From Rhodocista pekingensis (GTDB lineage Bacteria > Pseudomonadota > Alphaproteobacteria > Azospirillales > Azospirillaceae): a DNA stretch of 64,000 nt. The position numbers and the translations under genes are program-made. Below are positions 56,047 to 64,000 of the stretch, piece after piece (position 1 is the first letter of the stretch; each line of letters begins with the position of its first letter). The stretch spans positions 1 to 64,000 of the forward strand of contig NZ_JBHTCM010000026.1 in the NCBI RefSeq assembly GCF_042665545.1, written 5' to 3'. Under the pieces are notes generated by a model that searched no databases, had not been told where the DNA came from, and saw nothing but the letters and a program-made list of their open reading frames with translations.

Positions 56047-58466
56047 TTGGCGTAACCGGCAAGGCGGGCCGGAACGCCGTCCGGCAGGCGCGGCTCGAAG
56101 GCGACGTGCAGGCCGGTCGCGTCGGCCGCGCGCACGGTGAAGGGCACCGGCTCCGGCAGGCCGGGCAGATGCAGCAGCCCCTCGCTGCCGATATCCGCCT
56201 GCGCCCCGGCCAGCGTGGCGCCGCCGACGGACAGGTCGCTCACGCGGACCTCCTGCCGGCTGCCACCGACCAGCCGGGCCTCGCAGGGGATGTCCACGGC
56301 GAAGCGCTGCTCGGTCCGGCGGTCCGCCTCTCGGGTGGAGGTCCGCACCACCCGCACCAGCACCTGACGCAGTTCGCGGATGCTGTCCGCGACGCTGCCG
56401 GCATTGGCCCGGACCGCCGCCGCCTGCTGCCCCGTCTCCGCGGCGTCGCGGGCCACGGTGCCGATCAGTTCCGACACCTGCCGGGCGGCCTGGGTCGTCT
56501 CCACGACGTTGCGGCTGATCTCGCGGGTGGCGGCGCTCTGTTCCTCCATGGCGGCGGCGACGGTGGTGGACACCTGATCCACCTCGCCGATGCGCTGGCC
56601 GATGCTGGAAACCGCGGTGACGGCCGCGGCGGTCGCGCGCTGGATCTCCGTGATCTGCGCCGTGATCTCGTCCGTCGCCTGCGAGGTCTGGTTGGCCAGC
56701 AACTTCACCTCCCCGGCCACGACGGCGAAACCCTTGCCCGCCTCCCCGGCGCGGGCCGCCTCGATCGTGGCGTTCAGCGCCAGCAGGTTGGTGCGGGCGG
56801 CGATGTCGTTGATCAGCCGGGCCACCTCGCCGATCCCGGCGACCTGCTCGGAAAGGGCGCGGATCGCCTCCGCCGTGTTCTGGCCCTCGGCCACGGCGCT
56901 GCGGGTGATCGTGCTGGCATGGGTGACCTGGGTCACGATCTCGTTGATCGAGGCGGACAGTTCCTCGGCCGCGCTGGCGACCGCCTGGGCGTTGGCGAGC
57001 GCCTGATCGGCGGCTGCGGCGACACCGCCGGCAGCGCTGCTGACGCGATCGGCGGAGTTCGCCATCCCGTCGGCGTCCCGGGCCATGGCGCCGGTCCGCT
57101 CGGCCACCGCCTCGACGGCGGCGTTGCTCTCGCGCTCGACCGTCTCGGCCATGGAGAGGACGGCGCGCTGGCGCTCCAGCGCGGCACGGCGGGTCTGCGT
57201 CTCCGTCTCCTCGGCGGCGAAGGCAAGCCGGGCCCGCAGCGAGCGGAGCTGGGCCGTGACCGGCCGGAACTCGGCCGCGGGCGGCAGGGCGATGGTGTGG
57301 CCCCGGTTGCCGCGCGCGATGGCCTCGAAATGCCGGCCCAGGGTGGCGAGCGGCCGGAGCACGGTGCGCAGCAGCAGGGTCGCAGCCCCGGCCGCCACCG
57401 CGGCGCCGATCAGCAGCAACGCCGCGAACAGCCAGACGACCGTGCCGAAGCGACCGCTGACCCTGGTGTATTCCTCGGCGGCGACCCGCACCTGGAGGTC
57501 CGCGAGACCGTTCAGCGCGCCGACGACCGGCGCCACCTCCTGGTACAGCCGGTCCCGGATGAACAGGTCCAGCGCAGCCCGGTTCCCCTGCCGCAGCAGG
57601 GCGAGAAGGTCGGTGATGGCACGGTCGGCCCGCAGCAGGGGGGCCTCCGCCCCGGTGACGAGCCGGGCCTCCTCCGCATCGAGGCTGGTGGCCTTGAAGG
57701 CGGTCCAGCCCGTGGCGAGGACGCCCTGGGCCCGCTCGACGGAGGCGGCTCCCTCCTCCAGGGACAGGCTGCCGCTGCGCGCCTTGTTGGCGGCGTCCAC
57801 GATGGCGACGGCGACTTCGTCCGACACCTGCTTCAGGTCGCGCAGGGCGACGACCCGGTCCTCGTAGACCGTGCGCAGCCCCTCCTGCGCGTCGGAAAGA
57901 CCTTGCAGACCGATCCAGCCCAGGGCGGCGACCAGCAGGACCATGGCCGCGAAGGAGGCGACGAGACGGCCGGTCAGGCTGGCCGCGGTGCGGCGGACCC
58001 AGGCGGACAGCCCCTTGCGCACGGGCTCACCGCCGACGACGGCAATGTCCTTGGCCGTGCCGGCACGGATCGCGGCATACAGGCGCTCCGCCGCCTCGAC
58101 ATCCGCCCGGGCGGGCCGGGTGCGGATGGAGATGTAGCCCTTCACCTCACCGCCCTCGACCACGGGGGTGACGTTGGCACGGACCCAGTAATGATCGCCG
58201 TTCTTGCAACGGTTCTTGACCAGCCCCTCCCAGGGCTGGCCAGCCTTCACCGTGGCCCAGAGGTCGGCGAAGGCCTCCTTCGGCATGTGCGGATGGCGGA
58301 CGAGGTTGTGCGGCGCGCCCAGCAGTTCCTTCTCGCTGAAGCCCGATATCCTCACGAACGCATCGTTGGCGAAGGTGATCCGGCCCGCCGTGTCGGTGCG
58401 GGAGACCAGCAGATCCCCGTCGCCGAGCATCACCTCACGTCCCGTCACGGGCCCGTTGTCGCGCAA
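56037..58466 (-). CDS. Aer-like PAS chemoreceptor with C-terminal PilZ domain
   Basis: 809 residues. An N-terminal Aer-type PAS (~15-130, RHPHMP with His60, KNRCKNGDHYWVRANV), a membrane span ~160-180, a helical sensor region ~185-345, a second span near 350-375, a HAMP-like region and a methyl-accepting domain (NLLALNATIEAARAGEAGKGFAVVAGEVKLLA). From residue ~716 there is a PilZ domain with both c-di-GMP motifs: RxxxR at 717-721 (RTEQR) and DxSxxG at 744-749 (DLSVGG). c-di-GMP should therefore modulate its signalling to CheA, as for Azospirillum Tlp1. TTG start at 58466 with AGGAGG 5 nt upstream, fixed by the MRDNGPVTG N-terminus. Confidence 0.93.
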   Translation of the reverse strand: MRDNGPVTGREVMLGDGDLLVSRTDTAGRITFANDAFVRISGFSEKELLGAPHNLVRHPHMPKEAFADLWATVKAGQPWEGLVKNRCKNGDHYWVRANVTPVVEGGEVKGYISIRTRPARADVEAAERLYAAIRAGTAKDIAVVGGEPVRKGLSAWVRRTAASLTGRLVASFAAMVLLVAALGWIGLQGLSDAQEGLRTVYEDRVVALRDLKQVSDEVAVAIVDAANKARSGSLSLEEGAASVERAQGVLATGWTAFKATSLDAEEARLVTGAEAPLLRADRAITDLLALLRQGNRAALDLFIRDRLYQEVAPVVGALNGLADLQVRVAAEEYTRVSGRFGTVVWLFAALLLIGAAVAAGAATLLLRTVLRPLATLGRHFEAIARGNRGHTIALPPAAEFRPVTAQLRSLRARLAFAAEETETQTRRAALERQRAVLSMAETVERESNAAVEAVAERTGAMARDADGMANSADRVSSAAGGVAAAADQALANAQAVASAAEELSASINEIVTQVTHASTITRSAVAEGQNTAEAIRALSEQVAGIGEVARLINDIAARTNLLALNATIEAARAGEAGKGFAVVAGEVKLLANQTSQATDEITAQITEIQRATAAAVTAVSSIGQRIGEVDQVSTTVAAAMEEQSAATREISRNVVETTQAARQVSELIGTVARDAAETGQQAAAVRANAGSVADSIRELRQVLVRVVRTSTREADRRTEQRFAVDIPCEARLVGGSRQEVRVSDLSVGGATLAGAQADIGSEGLLHLPGLPEPVPFTVRAADATGLHVAFEPRLPDGVPARLAGYANAA

Positions 58467-58489
58467 GGCGGCCTCCTGTCGTCTCTTTC

Positions 58490-58537
58490 AGGTGGAAAAA
58501 GTCAAAGGGTCTATAGCGGAAGGTGTTATTTCCACCT
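58490..58537. repeat. 9-bp inverted repeat AGGTGGAAA / TTTCCACCT
   Basis: Perfect arms at 58490-58498 and 58529-58537, 30 bp apart, in the AT-rich region directly before the PilZ chemoreceptor. It could be paired operator half-sites; the gap makes a hairpin less likely. No known consensus was matched. Confidence 0.5.
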
Positions 58538-58645
58538 AAGCATAAGTTTGTATGTCATCCATAACCTTTGGATAGGCAGGCTGGCACAAGGTTTGCGGGT
58601 GGCGGTTTGCGGGTGACAGGACGCCCCCGGCGGCCCCCGACGCCG

Positions 58646-59116
58646 TCAGATCACGAAATCGAGGGGTGTGCCCAGGGTCCGCCGGCGGCGGGCGGCTTCG
58701 GCCAACGTGCAGCGGTCCAGCACCTCGGCCATGGCGTCGCGCGCCTTTACCATGGCCCAGCGGATCACGCACTCGTCCGGGTTGCCGCAGTCCTCGCAGG
58801 GCTCGAACCGGTTGCGGCTGGCGCAGCGGATCGGGGCGATGGTGCCCTCCACCACCCGGATGATGTCACCCATGGAGACGTGCTCCGGCGCCTTCGCCAG
58901 ACGGTAGCCGCCATCGCGGCCGCGGACGCTCTTCAGCAGCCCCGCCTTGCGCAGGTCCAGCAGGATGGCTTCCAGGAACTTGTGCGGGATGTTCTCCGCT
59001 GCGGCGATGTCGGCGATCCGGGCGCAGCCTTCCTGCTCGGAAAGCCCGGCAAGGTGGACCGCCGCCCGCAGGGCGTACTTGCAGCGCTGTGACAGCATGG
59101 ACGAGGAGGAGGCCAT
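58646..59116 (-). CDS. Rrf2 family transcriptional regulator with four cysteines
   Basis: 156 residues from ATG 59116 (GGGAG 8 nt upstream). A winged-helix Rrf2 domain (LSQRCKYALRAAVHLAGLSEQEGCARIADIAAAENIPHKFLEAILLDLRKAGLLKSVRGRDGGYRLA), a dimerisation helix, and a cysteine cluster C-x8-C-x2-C-x5-C (RCASRNRFEPCEDCGNPDEC). IscR, NsrR and RirA use three cysteines for an Fe-S cluster; here four are available, with spacing unlike E. coli IscR. It lies 141 bp after hmuV on the same strand, so it may be co-transcribed and may report iron or Fe-S status (RirA-like), or cysteine metabolism (CymR-like). The target is unknown. Confidence 0.85.
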   Translation of the reverse strand: MASSSSMLSQRCKYALRAAVHLAGLSEQEGCARIADIAAAENIPHKFLEAILLDLRKAGLLKSVRGRDGGYRLAKAPEHVSMGDIIRVVEGTIAPIRCASRNRFEPCEDCGNPDECVIRWAMVKARDAMAEVLDRCTLAEAARRRRTLGTPLDFVI

Positions 59117-59257
59117 CGATACCGCTCCCGGAAGGCTCCCCTCTTTGTGGGGCTCCGGTGCCGTCGCATCAATGGGGGATTGCGCCATCCGCCTGCCGGG
59201 CGGCGCAGCGTTGCCGCCGCAACACAGGGTGGTGCCCAAGGCCCGCTCCCCGGGTCG

Positions 59258-60070
59258 CTACTCCGCCGCCTCCGCAAGTGCAGGCGGCGGGACCGGGGGG
59301 TGGATGTAGATGCGCGGCGCGCCGGTGATGCGGCAATGGTCCACCCAGGCGTCCAGCTCGAACACCGTGCGGATCGTGTCGGGGGTCAGCACGGCGGTCG
59401 GCGGGCCCAGGGCGACCAGACGGCCGTCCGCCAGCAGCATCACCCGGTCGGCGTAGCGCGCGGCGAGGTCCAGGTCGTGCAGCACGGCGGCCACCGCCAT
59501 GCCCTGCCGCGCGAGATCCGCCGCCAGCCGCAGCACCAGATGCTGGTGCCGCGGGTCCAGCCCGGCCGTCGGTTCGTCCAGCAGCAGCACCGCCCGCAGG
59601 TCCGGGCGGTCGGCGGCCCAGGCCTGGGCCAGGGCACGGGCCAGATGCACCCGCCGCCGCTCGCCCCCCGACAGCCGGGTCACGGGCCGGTCGGCCAGAT
59701 GGGCGGCGTCGGCCGCGGCCAGGGCGCGGGCCACCAGCGCCGCGGCCGCGGCCGGCGGCAGGTCGCCGACGCCCCAGCCCACCACCTCGCGCGCCGGGAA
59801 GGGAAAGGCGACGCTGATGTCCTGCGGCAGCACGGCCCTTCGGCGGGCCAGATCGACCGGCCCCAGGCGCCAGACATCCGCCCCGTCCAGCGTGACCCGC
59901 CCCCGCGCCGGCCTGAGGTCCCCGGACAGCGCCCGCAGCAGGGTGGACTTGCCGGCCCCGTTCGGTCCCAGGATGACCGTGAAGGCCCCGGGATCGAGGC
60001 TGACATCAATGCGGTCCAGCAGGGTCCGCCCGCCCTGCACGATGCGGAGATCGCTTGCCGTCAGGGTCAT
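59258..60070 (-). CDS. hmuV: hemin ABC transporter ATPase
   Basis: 270 residues. Walker A GPNGAGKSTLL, Q-loop VLPQDISVAFPFPAREVVGWG, signature LSGGERRRVHLARALAQ, Walker B LLLDEPTAGLDPRHQ and switch His VLHDLDLAARYADRV. The AFPFxxREVV stretch and the RIYIHPP tail fit HmuV. It overlaps the hmuU stop by ATGA. It powers import of heme across the inner membrane. Confidence 0.95.
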   Translation of the reverse strand: MTLTASDLRIVQGGRTLLDRIDVSLDPGAFTVILGPNGAGKSTLLRALSGDLRPARGRVTLDGADVWRLGPVDLARRRAVLPQDISVAFPFPAREVVGWGVGDLPPAAAAALVARALAAADAAHLADRPVTRLSGGERRRVHLARALAQAWAADRPDLRAVLLLDEPTAGLDPRHQHLVLRLAADLARQGMAVAAVLHDLDLAARYADRVMLLADGRLVALGPPTAVLTPDTIRTVFELDAWVDHCRITGAPRIYIHPPVPPPALAEAAE

Positions 60071-61164
60071 CCGCGCAGCCCTCCCTTGCGATGGAGCAGC
60101 AGTCCCAGGAAGAACGGACCGCCGATGGCGGCGGTCAGCAGGCCGATGGGCAGCTCCGCCGGTGCCACCAGCGTGCGGGCCACCGTGTCGGCCAGCAGCA
60201 CCAGCAGCGCCCCGCCCAGGGCCGCGGCGGGCAGCAGGATGCGGTGGCCGGGGCCGGCCAGCAGCCGGATCAGGTGCGGCACCACCAGCCCGACGAAGCT
60301 GATCGGCCCCACCGCCGCCACCGCGGCCCCCACCATCACCGCGACGCCGAGGATGGAGACGGTCTTCATCCGGCGGATGTCGAGGCCGAGATGGCGGGCC
60401 GCCTCCTCGCCCAGGCTGAGCTGGTCGAGACCCCGCGCCATGGCCAGCAGCGGCACCAGCGGCAGCAGCAGCAACGGCACCGCCACGGCCAGGGCCTTCC
60501 AGTCGGACACGGTGAGGCTGCCCATGGTCCAGAAGGTCAGCGCCCGGAGCTGCTGGTCGTCGCTGAAGAAGGAGAGGATGCCGATGCCCGCCCCGGCGAT
60601 GGCGTTGACGGCGATGCCGGCCAGCAGCAGGGTCGCCACGTCCACCTGCCCTTCCACCCGGGCAAGGCTGTGGATCAGCAGCGTCGTCGCCGTGCCGCCC
60701 ACGAAGGCGGCCAGCGGCAGCGCCCAGACCCCCAGCAGGGCCGCGAGCGGCCCGCCCAGCACGATCATGGCGACAGCGGCCAGGGCGGCGCCGCTGGAAA
60801 CGCCGATCAGGCCGGGATCGGCCAGGGGATTGCGGAACCAGGCTTGCAGGACGGCACCGGCCACGGCGAGCGCCGCCCCCACCGCCAGCGCCATCAGGAT
60901 GCGCGGCAGGCGGATGCCGGTGACCACCGCCACCTCGTGCAGGGTGGCGGGGTCCGGTGCCACGAGGCCCAGCCGGACACCCAGCGACCCCAGCACCCGG
61001 TCCGGCGGTACCGGAAGGGCGCCGATGCCGAGCGCGAGCACGACGCCCACGACCAGCGCCACGGCCAGCCCCGGCAGCAGCAGGCTTCCCCGCCGGACCC
61101 GGGATCGCTCCCGGCCGGCGTCACCGGCGCGCGCGGCCCGCCTCGCGCCCACGGCCATGGTCAC
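60067..61164 (-). CDS. hmuU: hemin ABC transporter permease
   Basis: 365 residues from GTG 61164, which gives the common 4-bp GTGA overlap with hmuT; ATG 61158 is equally possible. About ten spans of the FecCD family: LPRILMALAVGAALAVAGAVLQAWFRNPLADPGLIGVSSGAALAAV, LSFFSDDQQLRALTFWTMGSL (HmuU-typical) and VAAVGPISFVGLVVPHLIRLLAGPGHR. Forms the heme channel with HmuV. Confidence 0.94.
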   Translation of the reverse strand: MTMAVGARRAARAGDAGRERSRVRRGSLLLPGLAVALVVGVVLALGIGALPVPPDRVLGSLGVRLGLVAPDPATLHEVAVVTGIRLPRILMALAVGAALAVAGAVLQAWFRNPLADPGLIGVSSGAALAAVAMIVLGGPLAALLGVWALPLAAFVGGTATTLLIHSLARVEGQVDVATLLLAGIAVNAIAGAGIGILSFFSDDQQLRALTFWTMGSLTVSDWKALAVAVPLLLLPLVPLLAMARGLDQLSLGEEAARHLGLDIRRMKTVSILGVAVMVGAAVAAVGPISFVGLVVPHLIRLLAGPGHRILLPAAALGGALLVLLADTVARTLVAPAELPIGLLTAAIGGPFFLGLLLHRKGGLRG

Positions 61165-62078
61165 CGGGGGACCTCGGCCGCCTGCGCCGGCAGCTCCGGA
61201 TGGAAGGCCGCCACCATCACCCGCACGGCCTCCCCGATGCGGGGACCGAACCCCAGCACCAGCAGCGCGTCGAGGGAGACGAGGCGGCCGTCCCGCACGG
61301 CGGGGGTCAGGGCGAGCGCGGGGTGTGCGGCGATGCCGGCGAGCCCGCCCTGGCGATCGGCAGCCTGATGCGTCACGACGATGACCTGCGGGGCCGCCAG
61401 GACGGCGGCCTCCGGGGTCAGCGGCTTCAGCCCGGTGACCCCGGCGAAGGCGTTGACGCCGCCGGCCAGCGCGATGGCCGCGTCCGCCGCCGTGTCGCGC
61501 CCGGCGGCCATCAGCCCGCCCTGGCCCGTATCCATCACGAACAGGACCCGCGGCCGCTCCCGGACCGTGGCGAGACGGGCCGCCTGGATCTCCAGGTCGG
61601 CGGCGATCCGCCCGGCCAGCGCCTCGCCCTGGGCGGGCACGCCCAGCGCCTGGGCGACGGCGCGGACCTTGGCCAGCACGCCCTCGGTCGAATGCGCGTC
61701 GGGCACCGTCACCACCGGCACCCCGGCCGCACGCATGGCGTCCAGCACCTGCGCCGGGCCGGCGGTGCTGCTGGCGAGGATCAGGTCCGGCCGCAGCGAC
61801 AGCAGGCCCTCCGGCGTCAGGGAGCGCTTGTAGCCCACCTTCGGCAGGGCCGCGACCTCCGCCGGCCAGGAGCTGGTCGTATCCGTCGCCACCACCCGGC
61901 CGCCCTGACCGAGCGCGTAGACGATCTCCGTCACCGCACCATCCACGCTGACGATGCGGTGGGCGGCGGATGGATCGGCGGCAGCCGGACCGGGGGTGGA
62001 CGGGTCGGCGGCCGCCGGGCCGGCGGCCAGCAGCAGACCGATCAGCGGCGCGACGGCCGCCCGCAACAGGGATCTCAT
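61161..62078 (-). CDS. hmuT: periplasmic hemin-binding protein
   Basis: 305 residues. A signal peptide (LLRAAVAPLIGLLLAAGPAAA) is followed by RIVSVDGAVTEIVYALGQGGRVVATDTTSSWP, KVGYKRSLTPEGLLSLRPDLILASS and FVMDTGQGGLMAAGRDTAAD, all typical of HmuT/ShuT. The Tyr in VGYKRSLTPEG is at the position of the heme ligand in that family. It overlaps hmuS upstream and hmuU downstream by 4 bp each. Confidence 0.94.
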   Translation of the reverse strand: MRSLLRAAVAPLIGLLLAAGPAAADPSTPGPAAADPSAAHRIVSVDGAVTEIVYALGQGGRVVATDTTSSWPAEVAALPKVGYKRSLTPEGLLSLRPDLILASSTAGPAQVLDAMRAAGVPVVTVPDAHSTEGVLAKVRAVAQALGVPAQGEALAGRIAADLEIQAARLATVRERPRVLFVMDTGQGGLMAAGRDTAADAAIALAGGVNAFAGVTGLKPLTPEAAVLAAPQVIVVTHQAADRQGGLAGIAAHPALALTPAVRDGRLVSLDALLVLGFGPRIGEAVRVMVAAFHPELPAQAAEVPR

Positions 62079-63169
62079 GCCGCGATCTCCGGTTCCGGCA
62101 GGTCGGCCAGGATGCCGCGCCAGGTCGCCCGCTCCGGCTTGCCGCCGCGACGCTCCCCGAAGAGCTGGAGGAACTGACGGTCCTCGGCGTCGAACAGCTC
62201 CAGCGAGGTGACGACGCCCTCCCGCGTCGGCTTGCGCACGACCCAGGCGCTGGCGATGCGGTCCTGCCGGACATGCAGGTTGAAGCGCGGGTCCAGCACG
62301 TTGATCCAGGGACCCGTCGGCTCGATCCGCTCGACCGGGCCGGTATGGATCTGGATGCAGCCGGCATTGCCGGCGAAGACCATGATCGGCACCTGCCGCT
62401 GGGCGGCGAGGCGCAGGCAGAGCGCCAGCGCCTGCACCGACACGGGCCGCGCGAAATCGCTGCCGATCAGGCGGAACGCCTGGTGCCGGCCGATGCCGAA
62501 TTCGCGCAGCATCGGGAAGAAGTCGTGCGCGTCCTGAAGGTTCTCCCAGTGCCGGCGGAAGCCGGCCAGATCGATCTCCGCATCGGGGCGGTCGGGCGGC
62601 GGCACCGGCAGGGGCAGCACCCCCATGCCGGGGGTCTGGTCGGGGGCGCGGAACCGTTCGACCAGCCGGTCGAACGCCGCCCGGTCCGTCGCCGCCGTCA
62701 CATAGACCTTGTGGACGGCCGTGCCGTCGATGTCGAAGAACTGGAGGCTGTCGCGCAGGCCGCTCTTCACCTCCTCGCGCACGGCGAAGCCATGGCGCCA
62801 GTGGTTGAGGAAGAGGCGCAGGTCGATCTCCAGCCCCAGCACGAGGCCGCTGCCCGGCCCGATCGAGACCGTCTCGAAGGTGCCGTGCTTCTCATGCACG
62901 GCATGCTCGTTGCGGGTCAGGGTCATCACCTCGCCCAGCGTGGGCAACTGCTCGATGAGCCCGCCCCAGCCGTTGGCCGCGGTGCCGGGGTCCAGGCGGA
63001 CGACGCGCGCCGCCCCCGGCCCCTCGCCCACCCGGGCGGCGACCAGTTCGCCCTCGCTCACGCCGAGCCGGGCGGCGGCGTCGCGGGCCCGCAGCCCGGG
63101 CGTCGTCTCCAGCAGCCGCAGCCATGCCGCCTTCAGGTCCGGCAGCGAGCCGGTCAGTATCTGATCCAT
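62075..63169 (-). CDS. hmuS: hemin-degrading factor HemS/HmuS family
   Basis: 364 residues, usual family length, formed by two repeats of the same domain (about 10-180 and 190-355). Seen: ARDAAARLGVSEGELVAA, GEVMTLTRNEHAVHEKHGTFE, LFLNHWRHGFAVRE, LQFFDIDGTAVHKVYVT and FNLHVRQDRIASAWVVRKPT. It receives heme in the cytoplasm and either degrades or traffics it, releasing iron. RBS GGAGAGG before ATG 63169. Coupled to hmuT by overlap. Confidence 0.94.
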   Translation of the reverse strand: MDQILTGSLPDLKAAWLRLLETTPGLRARDAAARLGVSEGELVAARVGEGPGAARVVRLDPGTAANGWGGLIEQLPTLGEVMTLTRNEHAVHEKHGTFETVSIGPGSGLVLGLEIDLRLFLNHWRHGFAVREEVKSGLRDSLQFFDIDGTAVHKVYVTAATDRAAFDRLVERFRAPDQTPGMGVLPLPVPPPDRPDAEIDLAGFRRHWENLQDAHDFFPMLREFGIGRHQAFRLIGSDFARPVSVQALALCLRLAAQRQVPIMVFAGNAGCIQIHTGPVERIEPTGPWINVLDPRFNLHVRQDRIASAWVVRKPTREGVVTSLELFDAEDRQFLQLFGERRGGKPERATWRGILADLPEPEIAA

Positions 63170-63198
63170 GCGCCTCTCCCTCTCCGTCGTGTCGGCCG

Positions 63199-63393
63199 TT
63201 ATTTCGTCAGGATCAGCTTGCCTTGGCTGGTCCTGCGCAGGCGGTACTCCTCCCCCTCGTGGACGATCACGATCTCGCGCCCGCCGCGCAGCAGGTCACG
63301 GCTGTCGATGCGCGGCATACGCGGGACCCGTCCGGGGTCCGGAGGACCGGATGGCGCCCGGGGGCCGGTCCGGGCGTCGCTCTCCGAGAGCAT
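63199..63393 (-). CDS. hmuP: hemin uptake protein HemP/HmuP
   Basis: 64 residues from ATG 63393, which has AAGGAG 6 nt upstream; an ATG at 63414 would swallow that site. The C-terminal half RIDSRDLLRGGREIVIVHEGEEYRLRRTSQGKLILTK is the complete HemP domain. HmuP proteins are small and are thought to activate or tune expression of the heme receptor. It sits between the receptor and hmuS, as in Bradyrhizobium and other alphaproteobacteria. Confidence 0.92.
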   Translation of the reverse strand: MLSESDARTGPRAPSGPPDPGRVPRMPRIDSRDLLRGGREIVIVHEGEEYRLRRTSQGKLILTK

Positions 63394-63417
63394 GGGTGTC
63401 TCCTTCTCCTGCATGCT

Positions 63418-64000
63418 TCAGAAGCTGACCCCCGCAGCCACCTTGAAGGTCCGGCCCCGCTCGGGGATGCTGGACAGGTGGCGGCGGTAGGCCTTGTCGA
63501 AGATGTTGTCGATGCCGAGGTCCAGCCGCAGGGCCTCCCGCGGCTGCCAGACGACGAACAGGTCGTGGATCACGTAACCGGCGGTGGGCTCGGCCGTCGC
63601 CACCCGGTCCTGTTCGTCGGCCAGGGTCGTGCGCCAGCCCGCGCTGAGGTCGTACTCCGGCAGGGTGCGCCCGGCGGTCAGCACCAGCCGGTCGGCCGGG
63701 ATGGAGTCCAGCGACAGGCCGGTATCGTCGTCCTCGCCGCGCAGCAGCGAGCCCGACACGCTGCCGAACCAGGTCGGGCTGTCGTAGGTCAGCTCGACCT
63801 CCATGCCCTTGATGATGGCGTCCTGCACGTTGCGACGGGTGGTCTGGCCCTGGGAGATCAGGACCGCCTGCTCGATGAAGTCGTCCACGTCGTTGCGGAA
63901 CAGGGCGGCCTTCAGCAGCAGCCGGTCGCGCGCCAGGAAGACATCGTCGAAGTCCAGATTGCCGCCGATCTCGACCGTGGCCCCGCTCTCCGGCTCCAGG
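63418..64000 (-). CDS. hmuR: TonB-dependent heme receptor, C-terminal part (runs off right edge)
   Basis: About 194 residues are visible, open to the window edge (LEPESGATVEIGGNLDFDDV is the first part). These are barrel strands of a TonB-dependent receptor: LKAALFRNDVDDFI, GMEVELTYDSP, LSAGWRTTLAD and LRLDLGIDNIFDKAYRRHLS, ending RTFKVAAGVSF with a terminal Phe. The NIFDKAYRRH box is typical of heme/hemoglobin receptors. The position directly before hmuP-S-T-U-V supports HmuR or a related heme receptor. Plug domain and promoter lie outside the window. Confidence 0.88.
   Translation of the reverse strand, partial: LEPESGATVEIGGNLDFDDVFLARDRLLLKAALFRNDVDDFIEQAVLISQGQTTRRNVQDAIIKGMEVELTYDSPTWFGSVSGSLLRGEDDDTGLSLDSIPADRLVLTAGRTLPEYDLSAGWRTTLADEQDRVATAEPTAGYVIHDLFVVWQPREALRLDLGIDNIFDKAYRRHLSSIPERGRTFKVAAGVSF

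Overview
The window is very GC-rich (about 70% by eye) with strongly G/C-ending codons. It looks like chromosomal DNA of an alphaproteobacterium, most likely a Rhodospirillales/Azospirillaceae member such as Rhodospirillum centenum, Azospirillum or Skermanella. This placement is inferred from gene content: Aer-like chemoreceptors, a CheB-CheR fusion, many GGDEF/EAL proteins, CtrA-type sites, an ECF26-like sigma operon, hmu heme uptake and a SAM-II-like element. I saw no tRNA, rRNA, CRISPR array, insertion sequence or phage gene. High GC gives every real gene long open frames on the opposite strand; these were discarded.

Layout. 1-3679 (minus) is the N-terminal part of a huge DUF4347/cadherin-like adhesin running off the left edge. 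4438-4908 is a doubtful small membrane protein. 5366-7076 (plus) is an ECF sigma / anti-sigma / periplasmic metal-sensor operon with ATGA overlaps. 7139-12460 is a tetR gene divergent from an AcrAB-type efflux pair, with a clear promoter and operator between them. 12672-16300 holds an alpha/beta hydrolase, a degenerate GGDEF/EAL protein and a periplasmic retropepsin-like protein. 16470-20728 (minus) is a TonB siderophore receptor / membrane protein / PepSY operon. 21062-25465 (plus) carries two Aer-like PAS chemoreceptors; the second has an FNR box, a -10 element and a CtrA box upstream. 25675-27993 is a membrane PQQ glucose dehydrogenase.

28020-32965 (minus) is a marR-MFP-RND efflux operon, divergent from a small membrane protein (33085-33543) across a palindrome-rich promoter. 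33557-43575 (minus) is a signalling cluster: GAF-PAS-GGDEF-EAL, CheB-CheR-PAS fusion, PAS protein, degenerate EAL protein, and a sensor with a periplasmic propeller and GGDEF domain. The first three overlap. 44132-44686 is an unrecognised Gly/Pro-rich protein. 44767-50610 (minus) is a vitamin B12 acquisition operon (btuB-btuF-btuC-btuD-cobC) behind a cobalamin riboswitch at 50823-50987.

51130-51450 is a degenerate receiver-like protein with a near-CtrA site. 51601-55642 (minus) is the sulfate importer sbp-cysT-cysW-cysA, preceded by a promoter with a perfect TTGACA and a SAM-II-like riboswitch candidate. 56037-58466 is a third Aer-like chemoreceptor, with a C-terminal PilZ domain. 58646-64000 (minus) is a heme uptake operon (receptor, hmuP, hmuS, hmuT, hmuU, hmuV) followed by an Rrf2 regulator with four cysteines.

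Taken together, the window combines acquisition of scarce nutrients (siderophore, heme, B12, sulfate) under metabolite or metal control, redox/energy taxis, c-di-GMP signalling and multidrug efflux.
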